From: Roseicyclus mahoneyensis
GTDB lineage: Bacteria > Pseudomonadota > Alphaproteobacteria > Rhodobacterales > Rhodobacteraceae
NCBI RefSeq assembly: GCF_003148775.1
Contig: NZ_QGGW01000004.1
Coordinates: 62,001-126,000, forward strand
Length of the DNA stretch: 64,000 nt
Direction: 5' to 3'
Positions 8,658 to 17,224 of this stretch are shown piece by piece. A program made the position numbers and the translations under genes. The notes beneath the pieces were generated by a model. The model did no database searches. It was given only the letters and a program-made list of their open reading frames with translations, and was not told where the DNA came from. Within the stretch, counting starts at the first letter, position 1. Each line of letters begins with the position of its first letter.

Positions 8658-10801
8658 GACCCGCCGCCCGTCATCTGGCCGCAACCGCCCTTGCCGCGCT
8701 GATCCTGGCGCTGCCTGCCCGTGCGCAGGACGCGACGACACCGCCCGCCACGCTGATCGCCGACAGCATCCGCTTTACCCAAGCCGATCAGGTGATCCGG
8801 GCCGAGGGCGGGGTGGAGATCTTCTTTCAGGGCGCCCGGTTGCGTGCGGCTGCGGTCATCTATGACGGCGCGACCGACCGGGTGCAGGTCACCGGCCCCA
8901 TCACACTGACCGAACAGACTGGCCGCTCGGTCATCTTCGCCGATTTCGCGGAGTTGTCAGCCGACCTTCAGGACGGCGTCCTGCGCTCCGCCCGTCTGGT
9001 TCTGGACCGACAGCTTCAGATCGCCGCGACCGAGATCGAACGGTCCGATGGCCGCTATACCCAGATGTATCAGGGCGTCGCCTCGTCTTGCGAGGTCTGT
9101 TTCGACAACCCTGTGCCCCTGTGGGAAATCCGCGCGCGCCGCGTCGTGCATGACCGGCTGGAGCGCCAGATCTATTTCGACGACGCCAGTTTCCGCGTGA
9201 TGGGCCTGCCCGTTGCCTATCTTCCGCGCCTGCGCGTGCCCGATCCGACGCTGGAGCGCGCCAATGGCGTGCTGACCCCATCGCTCAGAGCCAATGACGA
9301 CACCGGCACGCATCTGCGCCTGCCCTATTTCATTACGCTCGGCCCGTCGGCGGACGTGACGCTGACACCCTGGATCGGGGTGGGGGAGACGCGGACGGTC
9401 GAACTGCGCTACAGGCAGGCCTTCAGCACAGGAACCATTCAGGTCGATGGCGCGATCACCGACGACGATCTGACCGATGCCGATCTGCGCGGCTATCTCT
9501 TCGCCCGCGGGCAATTCGCGCTGCCCCGTGAGTTCACACTCGATTTCGGTATTCAGGGCGCTTCCGACCGTGGTTATCTGACGACCTACGGATTCACTGC
9601 GCCCGATATCCTCGAAAGCTATCTCCGGGTCAGCCGTGCCAGCCGCGACGAGTACCTCGGTTTCGGCGCCACGCTCTACAGTTCGCAGCGCGAAGGCGAC
9701 GACAACGAGATATTGCCCAACCGGGTCCTGCACGGCGAATACACCCGTCGGTTCGTGCCGGGCGGCCTTGGTGGCATCGCAACCATGGGGCTGGAAGGGT
9801 TGAGCTATTACCGCCAGTCCGACGTGGACGGGCCGGACGGGCGGGACGTGGCGCGGCTCTCGGGCTTTGTCGACTGGCGGCGCGACGCGGTTCTGCCGGG
9901 AGGCGTGCTGTTGGCCTTCGAAGGGGCGCTCTACGCCGATATCTACAACACGCGACAGGGTGCGGCCCTGAGCGGCACCGAGACCCGCATCGCGCCGTTT
10001 CTGGGCGTGGAATTGCGCTATCCGCTGGCACGGACGACGGCGAGCGGCGTCACCCATCTGCTGGAACCCGTCGCGCAACTGGTCTGGTCGGATGTGTCGG
10101 GCGGGGCGGTGCCCAACGAGGACAGCCTGATCGTGGAATTCGACGAGGCCAACCTGTTTGCGCTCGACCGCTTTCCGGGTGAGGATCGGCGCGAGGCCGG
10201 CCTGCGCGCGAACCTTGGCCTGGGATATACCCGCACCGATCCGTTGGGCTGGTCGCTGGGCGTGACGGCGGGCATCGTCTTGTTTCAGGAAGACCTTGCA
10301 CAATACACCCCGGGCTCGGGCCTCGACGGCATCCAGTCCGATTTCTTGCTGGCGGCCCATTTCACCCAAGGGGACCGGTGGCGCGTGATCAACCGGGCGC
10401 TCTTCGACAGCAGTTTTTCGTTCACCTCGAACGAACTGTCGCTGGGGTGGCGCGGCGACCGGCATGTGATGGAAACCAGCTACACTTGGCTGCAGGCCGA
10501 CCCGGCCGAGGGGCGCCCGCTCGACATGGGGGAATGGGCTTTTGACGCCGAATACGAGATCGAGCGGGGCTGGGTCGCCGCGGCCGACTGGCGCTACGAT
10601 TTCGTCGAGAGCGCGCCGACCCGCGCGGGCCTTGCGCTGGGTTACAGCAACGAATGCGTCGACATGGAATTTTCCGTCGCGCGCCGGTATACCACCTCCA
10701 CCACCGTCGCCCCGGCGACGGAATTCGGGCTGACCGTCTCGCTCAACGGATTTGGGGCGCAACGATCGAGCCGCACCCACAGCCGCAGTTGCCTTCGCTA
10801 G
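8654..10801 (+). CDS. lptD: LPS assembly outer-membrane protein LptD
   Basis: Outer-membrane beta-barrel that with LptE inserts LPS into the outer leaflet. 715 residues, with a signal peptide ending around LPARAQDATT. The N-terminal jellyroll/OstA domain follows (TLIADSIRFTQADQVIRAEG), then a long C-terminal barrel. Cysteine pairs sit at SSCEVC in the N-terminal domain and ECVDM plus the extreme SCLR in the barrel, consistent with the disulfides that mature LptD. It is the third coupled gene of the operon; SurA, a chaperone for outer-membrane proteins including LptD, is next. Confidence 0.95.
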   Translation: MRPAARHLAATALAALILALPARAQDATTPPATLIADSIRFTQADQVIRAEGGVEIFFQGARLRAAAVIYDGATDRVQVTGPITLTEQTGRSVIFADFAELSADLQDGVLRSARLVLDRQLQIAATEIERSDGRYTQMYQGVASSCEVCFDNPVPLWEIRARRVVHDRLERQIYFDDASFRVMGLPVAYLPRLRVPDPTLERANGVLTPSLRANDDTGTHLRLPYFITLGPSADVTLTPWIGVGETRTVELRYRQAFSTGTIQVDGAITDDDLTDADLRGYLFARGQFALPREFTLDFGIQGASDRGYLTTYGFTAPDILESYLRVSRASRDEYLGFGATLYSSQREGDDNEILPNRVLHGEYTRRFVPGGLGGIATMGLEGLSYYRQSDVDGPDGRDVARLSGFVDWRRDAVLPGGVLLAFEGALYADIYNTRQGAALSGTETRIAPFLGVELRYPLARTTASGVTHLLEPVAQLVWSDVSGGAVPNEDSLIVEFDEANLFALDRFPGEDRREAGLRANLGLGYTRTDPLGWSLGVTAGIVLFQEDLAQYTPGSGLDGIQSDFLLAAHFTQGDRWRVINRALFDSSFSFTSNELSLGWRGDRHVMETSYTWLQADPAEGRPLDMGEWAFDAEYEIERGWVAAADWRYDFVESAPTRAGLALGYSNECVDMEFSVARRYTTSTTVAPATEFGLTVSLNGFGAQRSSRTHSRSCLR

Positions 10802-10875
10802 GCAGGCGGTCCACAACAAGGACAGCGGGCCCCGCCCGCACGCAAAGCCCCAGAGCAGACCGGACGACAGACGCG

Positions 10876-12105
10876 ATGATCCAGATCCCCCAGACCCCGA
10901 TCCGCCGTTTCCTGCGCATGCTTGCGCTGGCCGCGCCTCTGGCCCTGCCTGCCGTGACGGCCTCTGCGCAATCGCCCTTTTCCGCCGCCGTCCGGGTCAA
11001 TGACAGCATCGTGACCTGGTACGAGATCGACCAGCGCGCCCTTTTCCTCGAGGTGCTGCGCGCGCCGGGCGACCTGCGCGCCGAGGCGCTTGAGACGCTT
11101 GTCAACGAACGCCTGCAGGTGGCCGAGGCCCGGCGCGTCGGTGCGCTGGCCTCGCCCGAAGAGATCGAGGCCGGCGTGGAGGAATTCGCCGCCCGTGCAG
11201 ATTTGGGAGCCGAACAGTTCATTCGCGCCATAGGCGAGGAAGGCGTTGCGCCCGAAACCTTCCGCGATTTCGTCGCCAACGGCATCTCGTGGCGCAACGT
11301 GGTGCGCCGCCGCTTTGGCGCGCGCGTCCAGATCACCGACGCCGACATCGACGAGGCCCTGCAGTTTACCCCGCGACTTGACGGCGCGACCATCCTTCTG
11401 GCCGAGATCGTGGTGCCGCGGACACCCGAGAACGAGGAAACCCTGCGCAGCGAACTTGCCCGGCTGGCGGCGGACCTGAATTTCGACACCGAGACCTTTT
11501 CCGAGGCGGCGCGGCGGTTTTCGGCTGCCACCACGCGGGAAAACGACGGGTTGACCGGCTGGCGTCCGCTGAACGCCGTGCCGCCGCAGCTGCGCGAGGA
11601 CATGGTGCTTTTGGCGTTTGGCGAAACCTACGGGCCCGTGTCGCTGGGACCGGCCATCGCCATCTTCCAGATGCGCGGCCTGTCCGAGGGCGCTTATCGC
11701 GCGCAGGCCGTGACCTCGGTCGATTATGTGACGGTGCCCCTGCCGTCCATCAGCACCGAGGACGGGGCTGCCGCCGCCGCCGCGCTGCGTGCCGACATCG
11801 ACGTCTGCGACGATCTCTATGGTCAACGGCCCGGCGCCTTCGAAAGATTTGACCAACCGTTGGGCGCGATCCCCGGCGACATCGCCATGGCGCTGGCAGC
11901 GCTGGATGCAGGCGAGATGAGCTTTTCGGTGACCCGTAACGCAGGGACCACGACGCTTGCAGTCATGCTCTGCGCCCGCAATGTCGCCGAGCCGGAGGCG
12001 GGCCGCGATGCCCTGCGTCAGCAGTTGATCGTCCAGCAGCTGGAAGGCTACGCGGACGCGCTGTTGGAAGAACTGCGCGCCGACGCGATCATCACCTACG
12101 AATGA
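10876..12105 (+). CDS. surA: Periplasmic chaperone/peptidyl-prolyl isomerase SurA-like
   Basis: Periplasmic folding factor for outer-membrane proteins. 409 residues: signal peptide (hydrophobic LALAAPLALPAVTASAQ), then the SurA N-terminal domain (VRVNDSIVTWYEIDQRALF), and one parvulin-like domain (about residues 165-280, ATILLAEIVVPR through LAFGETYGPVSLGPAIAIF). E. coli SurA has two parvulin domains; alphaproteobacterial versions often keep one recognisable copy, as here. The start at ATG 10876 places the signal peptide correctly. The stop overlaps the pdxA start (ATGA). Confidence 0.9.
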   Translation: MIQIPQTPIRRFLRMLALAAPLALPAVTASAQSPFSAAVRVNDSIVTWYEIDQRALFLEVLRAPGDLRAEALETLVNERLQVAEARRVGALASPEEIEAGVEEFAARADLGAEQFIRAIGEEGVAPETFRDFVANGISWRNVVRRRFGARVQITDADIDEALQFTPRLDGATILLAEIVVPRTPENEETLRSELARLAADLNFDTETFSEAARRFSAATTRENDGLTGWRPLNAVPPQLREDMVLLAFGETYGPVSLGPAIAIFQMRGLSEGAYRAQAVTSVDYVTVPLPSISTEDGAAAAAALRADIDVCDDLYGQRPGAFERFDQPLGAIPGDIAMALAALDAGEMSFSVTRNAGTTTLAVMLCARNVAEPEAGRDALRQQLIVQQLEGYADALLEELRADAIITYE

Positions 12106-13085
12106 GCGCCGAGCCCCCCGTTGCCGTCAGCATCGGCGAGCCGTCGGGCATCGCGCCCGAGATCCTGTGCAAGGCATGGCAGCGGCTGGGGTCGCGTCTG
12201 CCCTTCTTTGTCATCGGCGACCCCGCGCATCTGGCAGGATACGGCGTGGAGCCGGTGCCGATCGCACGACCCGCCGATGCGGCTGCCGCCGCGCGCCGCG
12301 GCCTGCCCGTGCTGCCCCATGCCTTTCCGGCCCCCGCAATCCCCGGCCAACCCGCGCCCGAGAATGCCGCGAGCGTGATCGACGTCATCGCCCGCGGCGT
12401 GGATCTGGTCATGCGCGGCGAGGCAAGCGCGCTGACCACGGCCCCGATCCACAAGAAGGCGCTGATGGATGGCGCGGGATTCCGGTTTCCGGGGCACACC
12501 GAATATCTCGCCCATCTGGCGGGGGTCGAGCGGGTGGTGATGATGCTGGCCTGCCCCGACTTGCGGGTGGTGCCGGCGACGATCCACATTGCGTTGTCGC
12601 AGGTTCAGGCCGCGCTGACCCCCCAGCTCTTGACCGACACGATCCGCATCACGCATGCCAGCCTGATCAGCGATTTTGCCATCCCCGCGCCACGCATCGC
12701 GGTGGCGGGCCTGAACCCCCATGCGGGCGAAGGCGGGGCGATGGGGCGCGACGAGATCGAGGTGATCGGCCCGGTGATCCGCGCGCTGCGCGCCGAGGGG
12801 CTGGCCGTCAGCGGGCCCCATTCCGCCGACACGATGTTCCATGCCGGCGCGCGGGCGGGCTATGATGCGGCGATTGCCATGTATCACGATCAGGCGCTGA
12901 TCCCGATCAAGACGATCGATTTCGCGGGCGGCGTGAACGTGACGCTGGGCCTGCCCTTCATCCGCACTTCGCCCGATCATGGCACCGCCTTCGACATCGC
13001 GGGCACGGGCCGGGCCGATGCCACCAGCCTGATCGCCGCGCTGGAGATGGCGCGCGACATGGCCCGCCAGCGGCACGCGACCTGA
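12102..13085 (+). CDS. pdxA: 4-hydroxythreonine-4-phosphate dehydrogenase
   Basis: NAD-dependent oxidation of 4-phosphohydroxy-L-threonine in DXP-dependent pyridoxal phosphate synthesis. 327 residues. Typical motifs: SIGEPSGIAPEI at the N-terminus, TTAPIHKKAL, FPGHTEYLA, and the metal site MYHDQALIPIK near residue 265, then GLPFIRTSPDHGTAFDIAG. Last gene of the lptF-lptG-lptD-surA-pdxA run. rsmA (ksgA), which usually follows pdxA, is not here: the next genes are on the opposite strand. Confidence 0.97.
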   Translation: MSAEPPVAVSIGEPSGIAPEILCKAWQRLGSRLPFFVIGDPAHLAGYGVEPVPIARPADAAAAARRGLPVLPHAFPAPAIPGQPAPENAASVIDVIARGVDLVMRGEASALTTAPIHKKALMDGAGFRFPGHTEYLAHLAGVERVVMMLACPDLRVVPATIHIALSQVQAALTPQLLTDTIRITHASLISDFAIPAPRIAVAGLNPHAGEGGAMGRDEIEVIGPVIRALRAEGLAVSGPHSADTMFHAGARAGYDAAIAMYHDQALIPIKTIDFAGGVNVTLGLPFIRTSPDHGTAFDIAGTGRADATSLIAALEMARDMARQRHAT

Positions 13086-13113
13086 GGGCCGAAGGCCGAA
13101 GGCTTGGGGCCAG

Positions 13114-13287
13114 TCAGACCGGCATGTCGTTGAACAGGTCGTCCTCATCCCCGCCGGGCACACGGTCCTCGGGCACACGCGGTTTCAGCTTTGGCACCTC
13201 TGCCTCGGTCGAAGGCTTTTCCTCGGGGCGACTGCGGCGTCGCAACTCGGTATGCGCCTTGGCGGCTGCGGGTTTGTCATTGGGCAT
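13114..13287 (-). CDS. Small hypothetical protein, 57 aa
   Basis: Short acidic/basic protein starting MPNDKPAAAKAHTELRRRSR and ending DEDDLFNDMPV. No signal peptide, membrane segment or cysteine; rich in Lys/Arg in the first half and Asp/Glu at the end, suggesting an intrinsically disordered soluble protein. A clear GGAGG ribosome-binding site lies seven bases before the ATG at 13287. It is the third of three small genes read leftward with gaps near 43 bp, so probably co-transcribed with the DksA-like gene. Function unknown. Confidence 0.6.
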   Translation of the reverse strand: MPNDKPAAAKAHTELRRRSRPEEKPSTEAEVPKLKPRVPEDRVPGGDEDDLFNDMPV

Positions 13288-13329
13288 GGTTCGGCCTCCC
13301 TTGGCTCGAATGTGGGGGCAAGCCCCCGA

Positions 13330-13581
13330 TCAGCCCGACCGCGCCCAAGGCGATGTCGGGCCGCGGCTTGCGTCAGCGCCGTGGCGGGCTTCAGCGTCTT
13401 TGCCTGCGGCCTTGTCGGCGCGATGCGCCCGAATGTCGGAGACGATGGTCGGGGTCTCGCGCTCTGTGGCCTGAGACAGCAGCGTCCGGGCAACCGCACG
13501 CCCGGTGACCGGCGACAGCAAGATCGCCTCCAGGACACGATGGATATGGCTCTGGTCGCGGTCGGGATCTGGGTTCGACAT
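13330..13581 (-). CDS. Hypothetical protein, 83 aa
   Basis: Soluble protein starting MSNPDPDRDQSHIHRVLEAI, with a helical, His/Arg-rich middle (SPVTGRAVARTLLSQATE) and a Gly/Ser-rich tail. GGAG lies eight bases before the ATG at 13581. No family recognised. It sits between the DksA-like gene (44-bp gap) and the 57-aa gene (42-bp gap), all with good ribosome-binding sites. An in-frame extension upstream of the ATG is low-complexity and overlaps the DksA-like gene, so it is not used. Confidence 0.55.
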   Translation of the reverse strand: MSNPDPDRDQSHIHRVLEAILLSPVTGRAVARTLLSQATERETPTIVSDIRAHRADKAAGKDAEARHGADASRGPTSPWARSG

Positions 13582-13625
13582 CGGCAAAGCTCCGGTCGAG
13601 GGGGTGTGGACGCGACCTCGGGTCG

Positions 13626-13943
13626 CTAGCGGGCGCAGGTCCGGCAAAACGGCGTGTAGGGCAGCAGATCCAGCCGTTCTTCCGAAATCTCCTCGCCGCA
13701 TTTGACACAATCGCCGTATTCGCCCGCGTCCATCCGCACGAGGGCCGCGCGGATCCGCGCGATCTCGGTCTGTCCGGACTGGCCCAGACGTTCCAGCACC
13801 TCGTCGCCCTCGCGCTCGGTGGCCAGTTCCTCCCAGTCCTTGGACTGGTGGCTGTCGAGTTCGGCATCAAGCTCGCGCAGGCGGTCCACCAGAAAGGCGA
13901 GGCGCTCGTCCAACTGGGCGCGGCGGGTGGCAAGATCGGTCAT
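13626..13943 (-). CDS. TraR/DksA family zinc-finger protein
   Basis: 105-residue DksA-like protein: an N-terminal coiled coil (LDERLAFLVDRLRELDAEL) and a C-terminal C4 zinc finger, CVKCGEEISEERL followed by CRTC at the end. DksA-type proteins enter the RNA polymerase secondary channel and modulate initiation with ppGpp; short versions like this one have variable roles. The coiled-coil tip that in E. coli DksA carries the DxxDxA motif is too short here to judge. First gene of a three-gene leftward unit. Confidence 0.88.
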   Translation of the reverse strand: MTDLATRRAQLDERLAFLVDRLRELDAELDSHQSKDWEELATEREGDEVLERLGQSGQTEIARIRAALVRMDAGEYGDCVKCGEEISEERLDLLPYTPFCRTCAR

Positions 13944-14100
13944 CGCGGGCCTCCTCCTTGATGTGTGGTCTTGGGCAGGGCTGACCTGACTGACATAGCC
14001 TAGCAGGGGCGCGCGGCGGTCACTTTGACATGGGTCAACGTGGTCTTTCCCTCGAGCCGGGCTTGCGGCATGGTGCCCCCGACACCGCTGACAGGAGCCC

Positions 14101-14535
14101 ATGATGGATCTGCGCCCGATCACCGACAGCTACGCCGTCGCCCCGCAACTTGACCCTGCCGATATGGTAACGCTGGCAGCCTCCGGCGTCACCACCGTAA
14201 TCTGCAACCGCCCCGACGGCGAAAACCCGCCGTCGCATCAGGCGGCCTCCATGCAGGCCGCGGCCGAGGCTGCGGGCCTTGCCTTTGTCTTCAACCCGGT
14301 CGTGGGCGGCCAGTTGACCATGGACAATGTCGAGGAACAGCGCGACGCGATCGATGCCGCCGAAGGGCCGGTGGTGGCCTATTGCGCCTCGGGCAACCGG
14401 TCGACCATCGTCTGGGCGCTGGGGATGTCTGGCGATCTTCCGACCGACGAGATCATCTCCCGCGGCGAGACATGGGGCTACCAGCTGGAATGGCTGCGCC
14501 CGCAGATCGAGGCACTTGCGGAACGGGCGGACTGA
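14101..14535 (+). CDS. DUF442/TIGR01244 family phosphatase or sulfur transferase
   Basis: Small protein-tyrosine-phosphatase-fold protein of the DUF442 (beta-lactamase hydrolase-like) family, found fused or adjacent to persulfide dioxygenases in many bacteria. About 144 residues with N-terminal APQLDPADMVTLAASGV, VICNRPDGE and active-site loop YCASGNRST (Cys nucleophile; a four-residue gap to Arg, as in rhodanese-like members). ATGs at 14101 and 14104 are equally possible. The DMT transporter gene starts just after its stop. Confidence 0.87.
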   Translation: MMDLRPITDSYAVAPQLDPADMVTLAASGVTTVICNRPDGENPPSHQAASMQAAAEAAGLAFVFNPVVGGQLTMDNVEEQRDAIDAAEGPVVAYCASGNRSTIVWALGMSGDLPTDEIISRGETWGYQLEWLRPQIEALAERAD

Positions 14536-14540
14536 GGCGC

Positions 14541-15419
14541 TTGGCGCGCCTGTCGCCCACGGCACAGGGCATTGTCTTGATGCTCGCGGCGATCTTTCTT
14601 TTTTCTACCATGGATGCCACCGCCAAGGCGTTGATGGACCGCTACGCGCCGATGCAGGTGGTCTGGGCGCGCTATGCCGGCATGATGACGGTGGTGGCCG
14701 TGATCCTCGCGCCGAGGCTGGGGCCCTTGCTGCGCACCCGTCACCTCGGGCTACAACTGCTGCGGTCGGCCTTCCTGTTCGCCGCGACCCTGTCGTTTTT
14801 CACCGCGATCAGCACGATGGACATCGCCGCCGCCACCGCCGTGATGCAGGTGCATCCCGTGATCCTGACGCTTGGCGCGGCGCTTTTGCTGCGCGAACCG
14901 CTGGGGCCGCGACGGATCTTCGGGATCCTGGCAGCGCTGAGCGGCGCGCTGATCGTGATCCGCCCGGGCGCGGATCTGTTTTCCTGGACCGCGCTGCTGC
15001 CGCTTCTGGGGGGCGCGTTCTACGCCAGCTACGCGCTGACCACGCGCTTTTTGGGGCGCGACGAGCCGATCCTGACCTCGTTCCTCTATACCGCGATCAT
15101 CGGCACGCTGGTGGCCAGCGTGCTGACCGTGCCGGTCTGGCAGACACCAAGCGTGGGCGATGCCGCGATCTTTCTGGGGCTGGGCGCGGTCGGGGCGCTG
15201 GGGCAGTTCTTGCTGATCCGCTCGCTGACCATGGCCGAAGCAGGCGCGGTTGCCCCCTTTGGCTATGCGGGCGTGGTCTTTGCCAGCCTCTGGGGGTTCT
15301 TGGCCTTTGACGAGGTGCCGGACCGCTGGACCTTCCTCGGGGCGCTTGTGATCGTGGGGGCGGGTCTTTATGTCTGGCACCGCGAAACCCGCGCGCGGGC
15401 CGCCGCTGCTACGGCATGA
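14541..15419 (+). CDS. DMT superfamily (EamA) transporter
   Basis: Inner-membrane exporter of the drug/metabolite transporter superfamily with two EamA repeats, about 10 helices and 292 residues. The N-terminal helix LSPTAQGIVLMLAAIFLFSTMDATAKALM carries the typical first-helix motif; the second EamA repeat begins near WTALLPLLGGAFYASYAL and ends with DEVPDRWTFLGALVIVGAGL. No ATG precedes TM1 in frame close to the previous gene, so TTG 14541 is proposed; ATG 14580 would truncate the first helix. Substrate unknown. Confidence 0.85.
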   Translation: MARLSPTAQGIVLMLAAIFLFSTMDATAKALMDRYAPMQVVWARYAGMMTVVAVILAPRLGPLLRTRHLGLQLLRSAFLFAATLSFFTAISTMDIAAATAVMQVHPVILTLGAALLLREPLGPRRIFGILAALSGALIVIRPGADLFSWTALLPLLGGAFYASYALTTRFLGRDEPILTSFLYTAIIGTLVASVLTVPVWQTPSVGDAAIFLGLGAVGALGQFLLIRSLTMAEAGAVAPFGYAGVVFASLWGFLAFDEVPDRWTFLGALVIVGAGLYVWHRETRARAAAATA

Positions 15420-15454
15420 CACCCGCGCCCAAGACGGACTGACCTTACGGACCG

Positions 15455-16417
15455 ATGGCCAAACCCCGCCGCCTCTGGGTCGACTGGACCGTCGATCGTT
15501 GTGCCCGCGGCCTGCTCTGGGCGGCCTTCCGCCTGCCCTATGCGCGCCGCGTGCCGATGATGGGGGCGGTATTCCGCGCCCTTGGCGGGATCACCGGCTT
15601 TCGGACGCGGGCCGAGGAACAGCTGGCCTATATCCACCCCGAGATGCGCGCCGATGAGCGGCGGCGCATCGCAGACGCAGTGCTCGACAATTTCGGCCGG
15701 GTGCTGATCGAGAATTATTCGACCACGGACCAGTTGGAATGGGCAAAATGCTGGCAACCGCGGGGGCCCGGCCTTGAGACCTGCGAGCAGGCGCGCCGCG
15801 CAGGGCGCGCGATCCTCTTCGTGTCGGGGCATTTCGGCAATTATCAGGCGGCGCGCGCGGCCATGAACGTGCGCGGCTACCAGATGGGCGGGCTATACCG
15901 GCTGATGAACAACCCCTATGCCAACGCCCATTATGTCGCCTCGGTCGAGGGGGTGGGCGGCCGCGCCTTCCCGCGCGACCGGCGCGGGCTGGCGGGGTTC
16001 GTGCGGGTCTTGCGCGACGGCGGACAGGGCGCGATCTTGATCGACCAGTATTTTTCGGGCGGCGAGCCGCTCGATTTTCTGGGCAAACCGGCCCCCACGG
16101 TGCTGTCGGCGGGCGAACTGGCGTTGAAATACGACGCGCTTTTGGTGCCGATCTATGCCGAGCGGCAGGACAATGGCCTCGATTTCGACGTGACGATCGA
16201 GACGCCGATCCCGCACACCGACGCCCGCACCATGACGCAGGCGCTTAACGACAGTCTCGGCGCCCGGGTCCGCGCCCGGCCGGACCAATGGTTCTGGGTT
16301 CACCGGCGCTGGAAACCGCTGCGGCAGGCGGGCCAGTTCCCGCCGCTCGACCCCGACAGCCCGGCCACCGAAGCCCTGCCCGAGGCTGAAGAGACCCACA
16401 CAACGTCGTCGCAGTGA
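15455..16417 (+). CDS. Lysophospholipid acyltransferase family protein (LpxL/LpxM-like)
   Basis: Membrane-associated acyltransferase related to late lipid A acyltransferases (LpxL/HtrB). 320 residues with an N-terminal membrane segment, LENYS-type motif VLIENYSTTDQL, acceptor motif GLYRLMNNPY, and RPDQWFWVHRRWK near the C-terminus, the typical LpxL ending. The catalytic HX4(D/E) motif reads H126-F-G-N-Y-Q131, with Gln at the acidic dyad position; the codon is CAG. Activity could therefore be reduced or altered. It follows the DMT gene by 35 bp on the same strand. Confidence 0.88.
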   Translation: MAKPRRLWVDWTVDRCARGLLWAAFRLPYARRVPMMGAVFRALGGITGFRTRAEEQLAYIHPEMRADERRRIADAVLDNFGRVLIENYSTTDQLEWAKCWQPRGPGLETCEQARRAGRAILFVSGHFGNYQAARAAMNVRGYQMGGLYRLMNNPYANAHYVASVEGVGGRAFPRDRRGLAGFVRVLRDGGQGAILIDQYFSGGEPLDFLGKPAPTVLSAGELALKYDALLVPIYAERQDNGLDFDVTIETPIPHTDARTMTQALNDSLGARVRARPDQWFWVHRRWKPLRQAGQFPPLDPDSPATEALPEAEETHTTSSQ

Positions 16418-16428
16418 CGATCGGGTGC

Positions 16429-17136
16429 TCAGTCGAGCCGCGCCGCACCAAGGATCGGGCCGTGATCGCGCTGTTGCACGATGACGACCAGAGGCAGGTC
16501 GCTTTGCGGTTCGATCCGCGCGGCAAAGGGGTTCGCGCCGTCCCATTCGGCAACCACCTGCCAGGATGTCACGACATTATAGTGGTGCGCCGTTGTGCCC
16601 GCACGCTCGCCGCGTTCGATGGCCATCTCTTCATGGGGGCTGAAGGTCACGACCTGCACCACCATCTGCGGGCGTGGCGGGTCCATATGCGCCTCGGCCC
16701 TCAGGGCAAGGCCGCCCGCGTCGCGGATCAGGGACACGCTGACCGGGTCAGGCGCCGAGGCATGAGCCTGTATAAGATCGGCCACCGCCATCGGGCGCAC
16801 GCCCACGACATGGTCCTGCCCGCCGATGATGATCTGCGGCGTGTAGACCACCGTGGACCCGGCAGCGTAGGCATATCCGTGCTGGCGCTGGGTCATCTCG
16901 GGCATAGCGAAGGTGTCTTCCCAGCCGATGTAATCCCAGTAATCGACATGCAACGCCAAGGCGATCACATCTTCGCGCATCGCCAATTCGCCCAGCAGCG
17001 CATCCGCCGGAGGGCAGGAGGAACAGCCTTGCGAGGTGAAGAGCTCCACCACCACCGGACCCTGCCGGTCCTGCGCGCCCGCGGCCTGCCCCAGAAGGAT
17101 CAGCACCGCCAAAGCTCCTGCCAGTGTGGTTTTCAT
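16429..17136 (-). CDS. DUF1223 family thioredoxin-like periplasmic protein
   Basis: 235 residues with a cleavable signal peptide (MKTTLAGALAVLILLGQAAGAQ) and a thioredoxin-like domain that opens VVELFTSQGCSSCPPADALL, a CxxC redox-type motif characteristic of DUF1223. Later VYTPQIIIGGQ resembles the cis-Pro loop. The in-frame extension upstream (11 residues) lacks conservation and would spoil the signal peptide, so ATG 17136 is used. Role unknown. Confidence 0.9.
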   Translation of the reverse strand: MKTTLAGALAVLILLGQAAGAQDRQGPVVVELFTSQGCSSCPPADALLGELAMREDVIALALHVDYWDYIGWEDTFAMPEMTQRQHGYAYAAGSTVVYTPQIIIGGQDHVVGVRPMAVADLIQAHASAPDPVSVSLIRDAGGLALRAEAHMDPPRPQMVVQVVTFSPHEEMAIERGERAGTTAHHYNVVTSWQVVAEWDGANPFAARIEPQSDLPLVVIVQQRDHGPILGAARLD

Positions 17137-17224
17137 CACCGTCTCCGTCCCGACGGCCCCATGCCGCATTCCAGACCTAGTTGCCCGCAGACCCGGTTGC
17201 CAATCAAGCCTTTGCGAGACTGCG

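Noticed and set aside
13391-13933. Alternative minus-strand frame of 180 codons across the DksA-like gene
   Set aside because: Out of frame with the zinc-finger protein and Arg/Ser-rich; a shadow frame.
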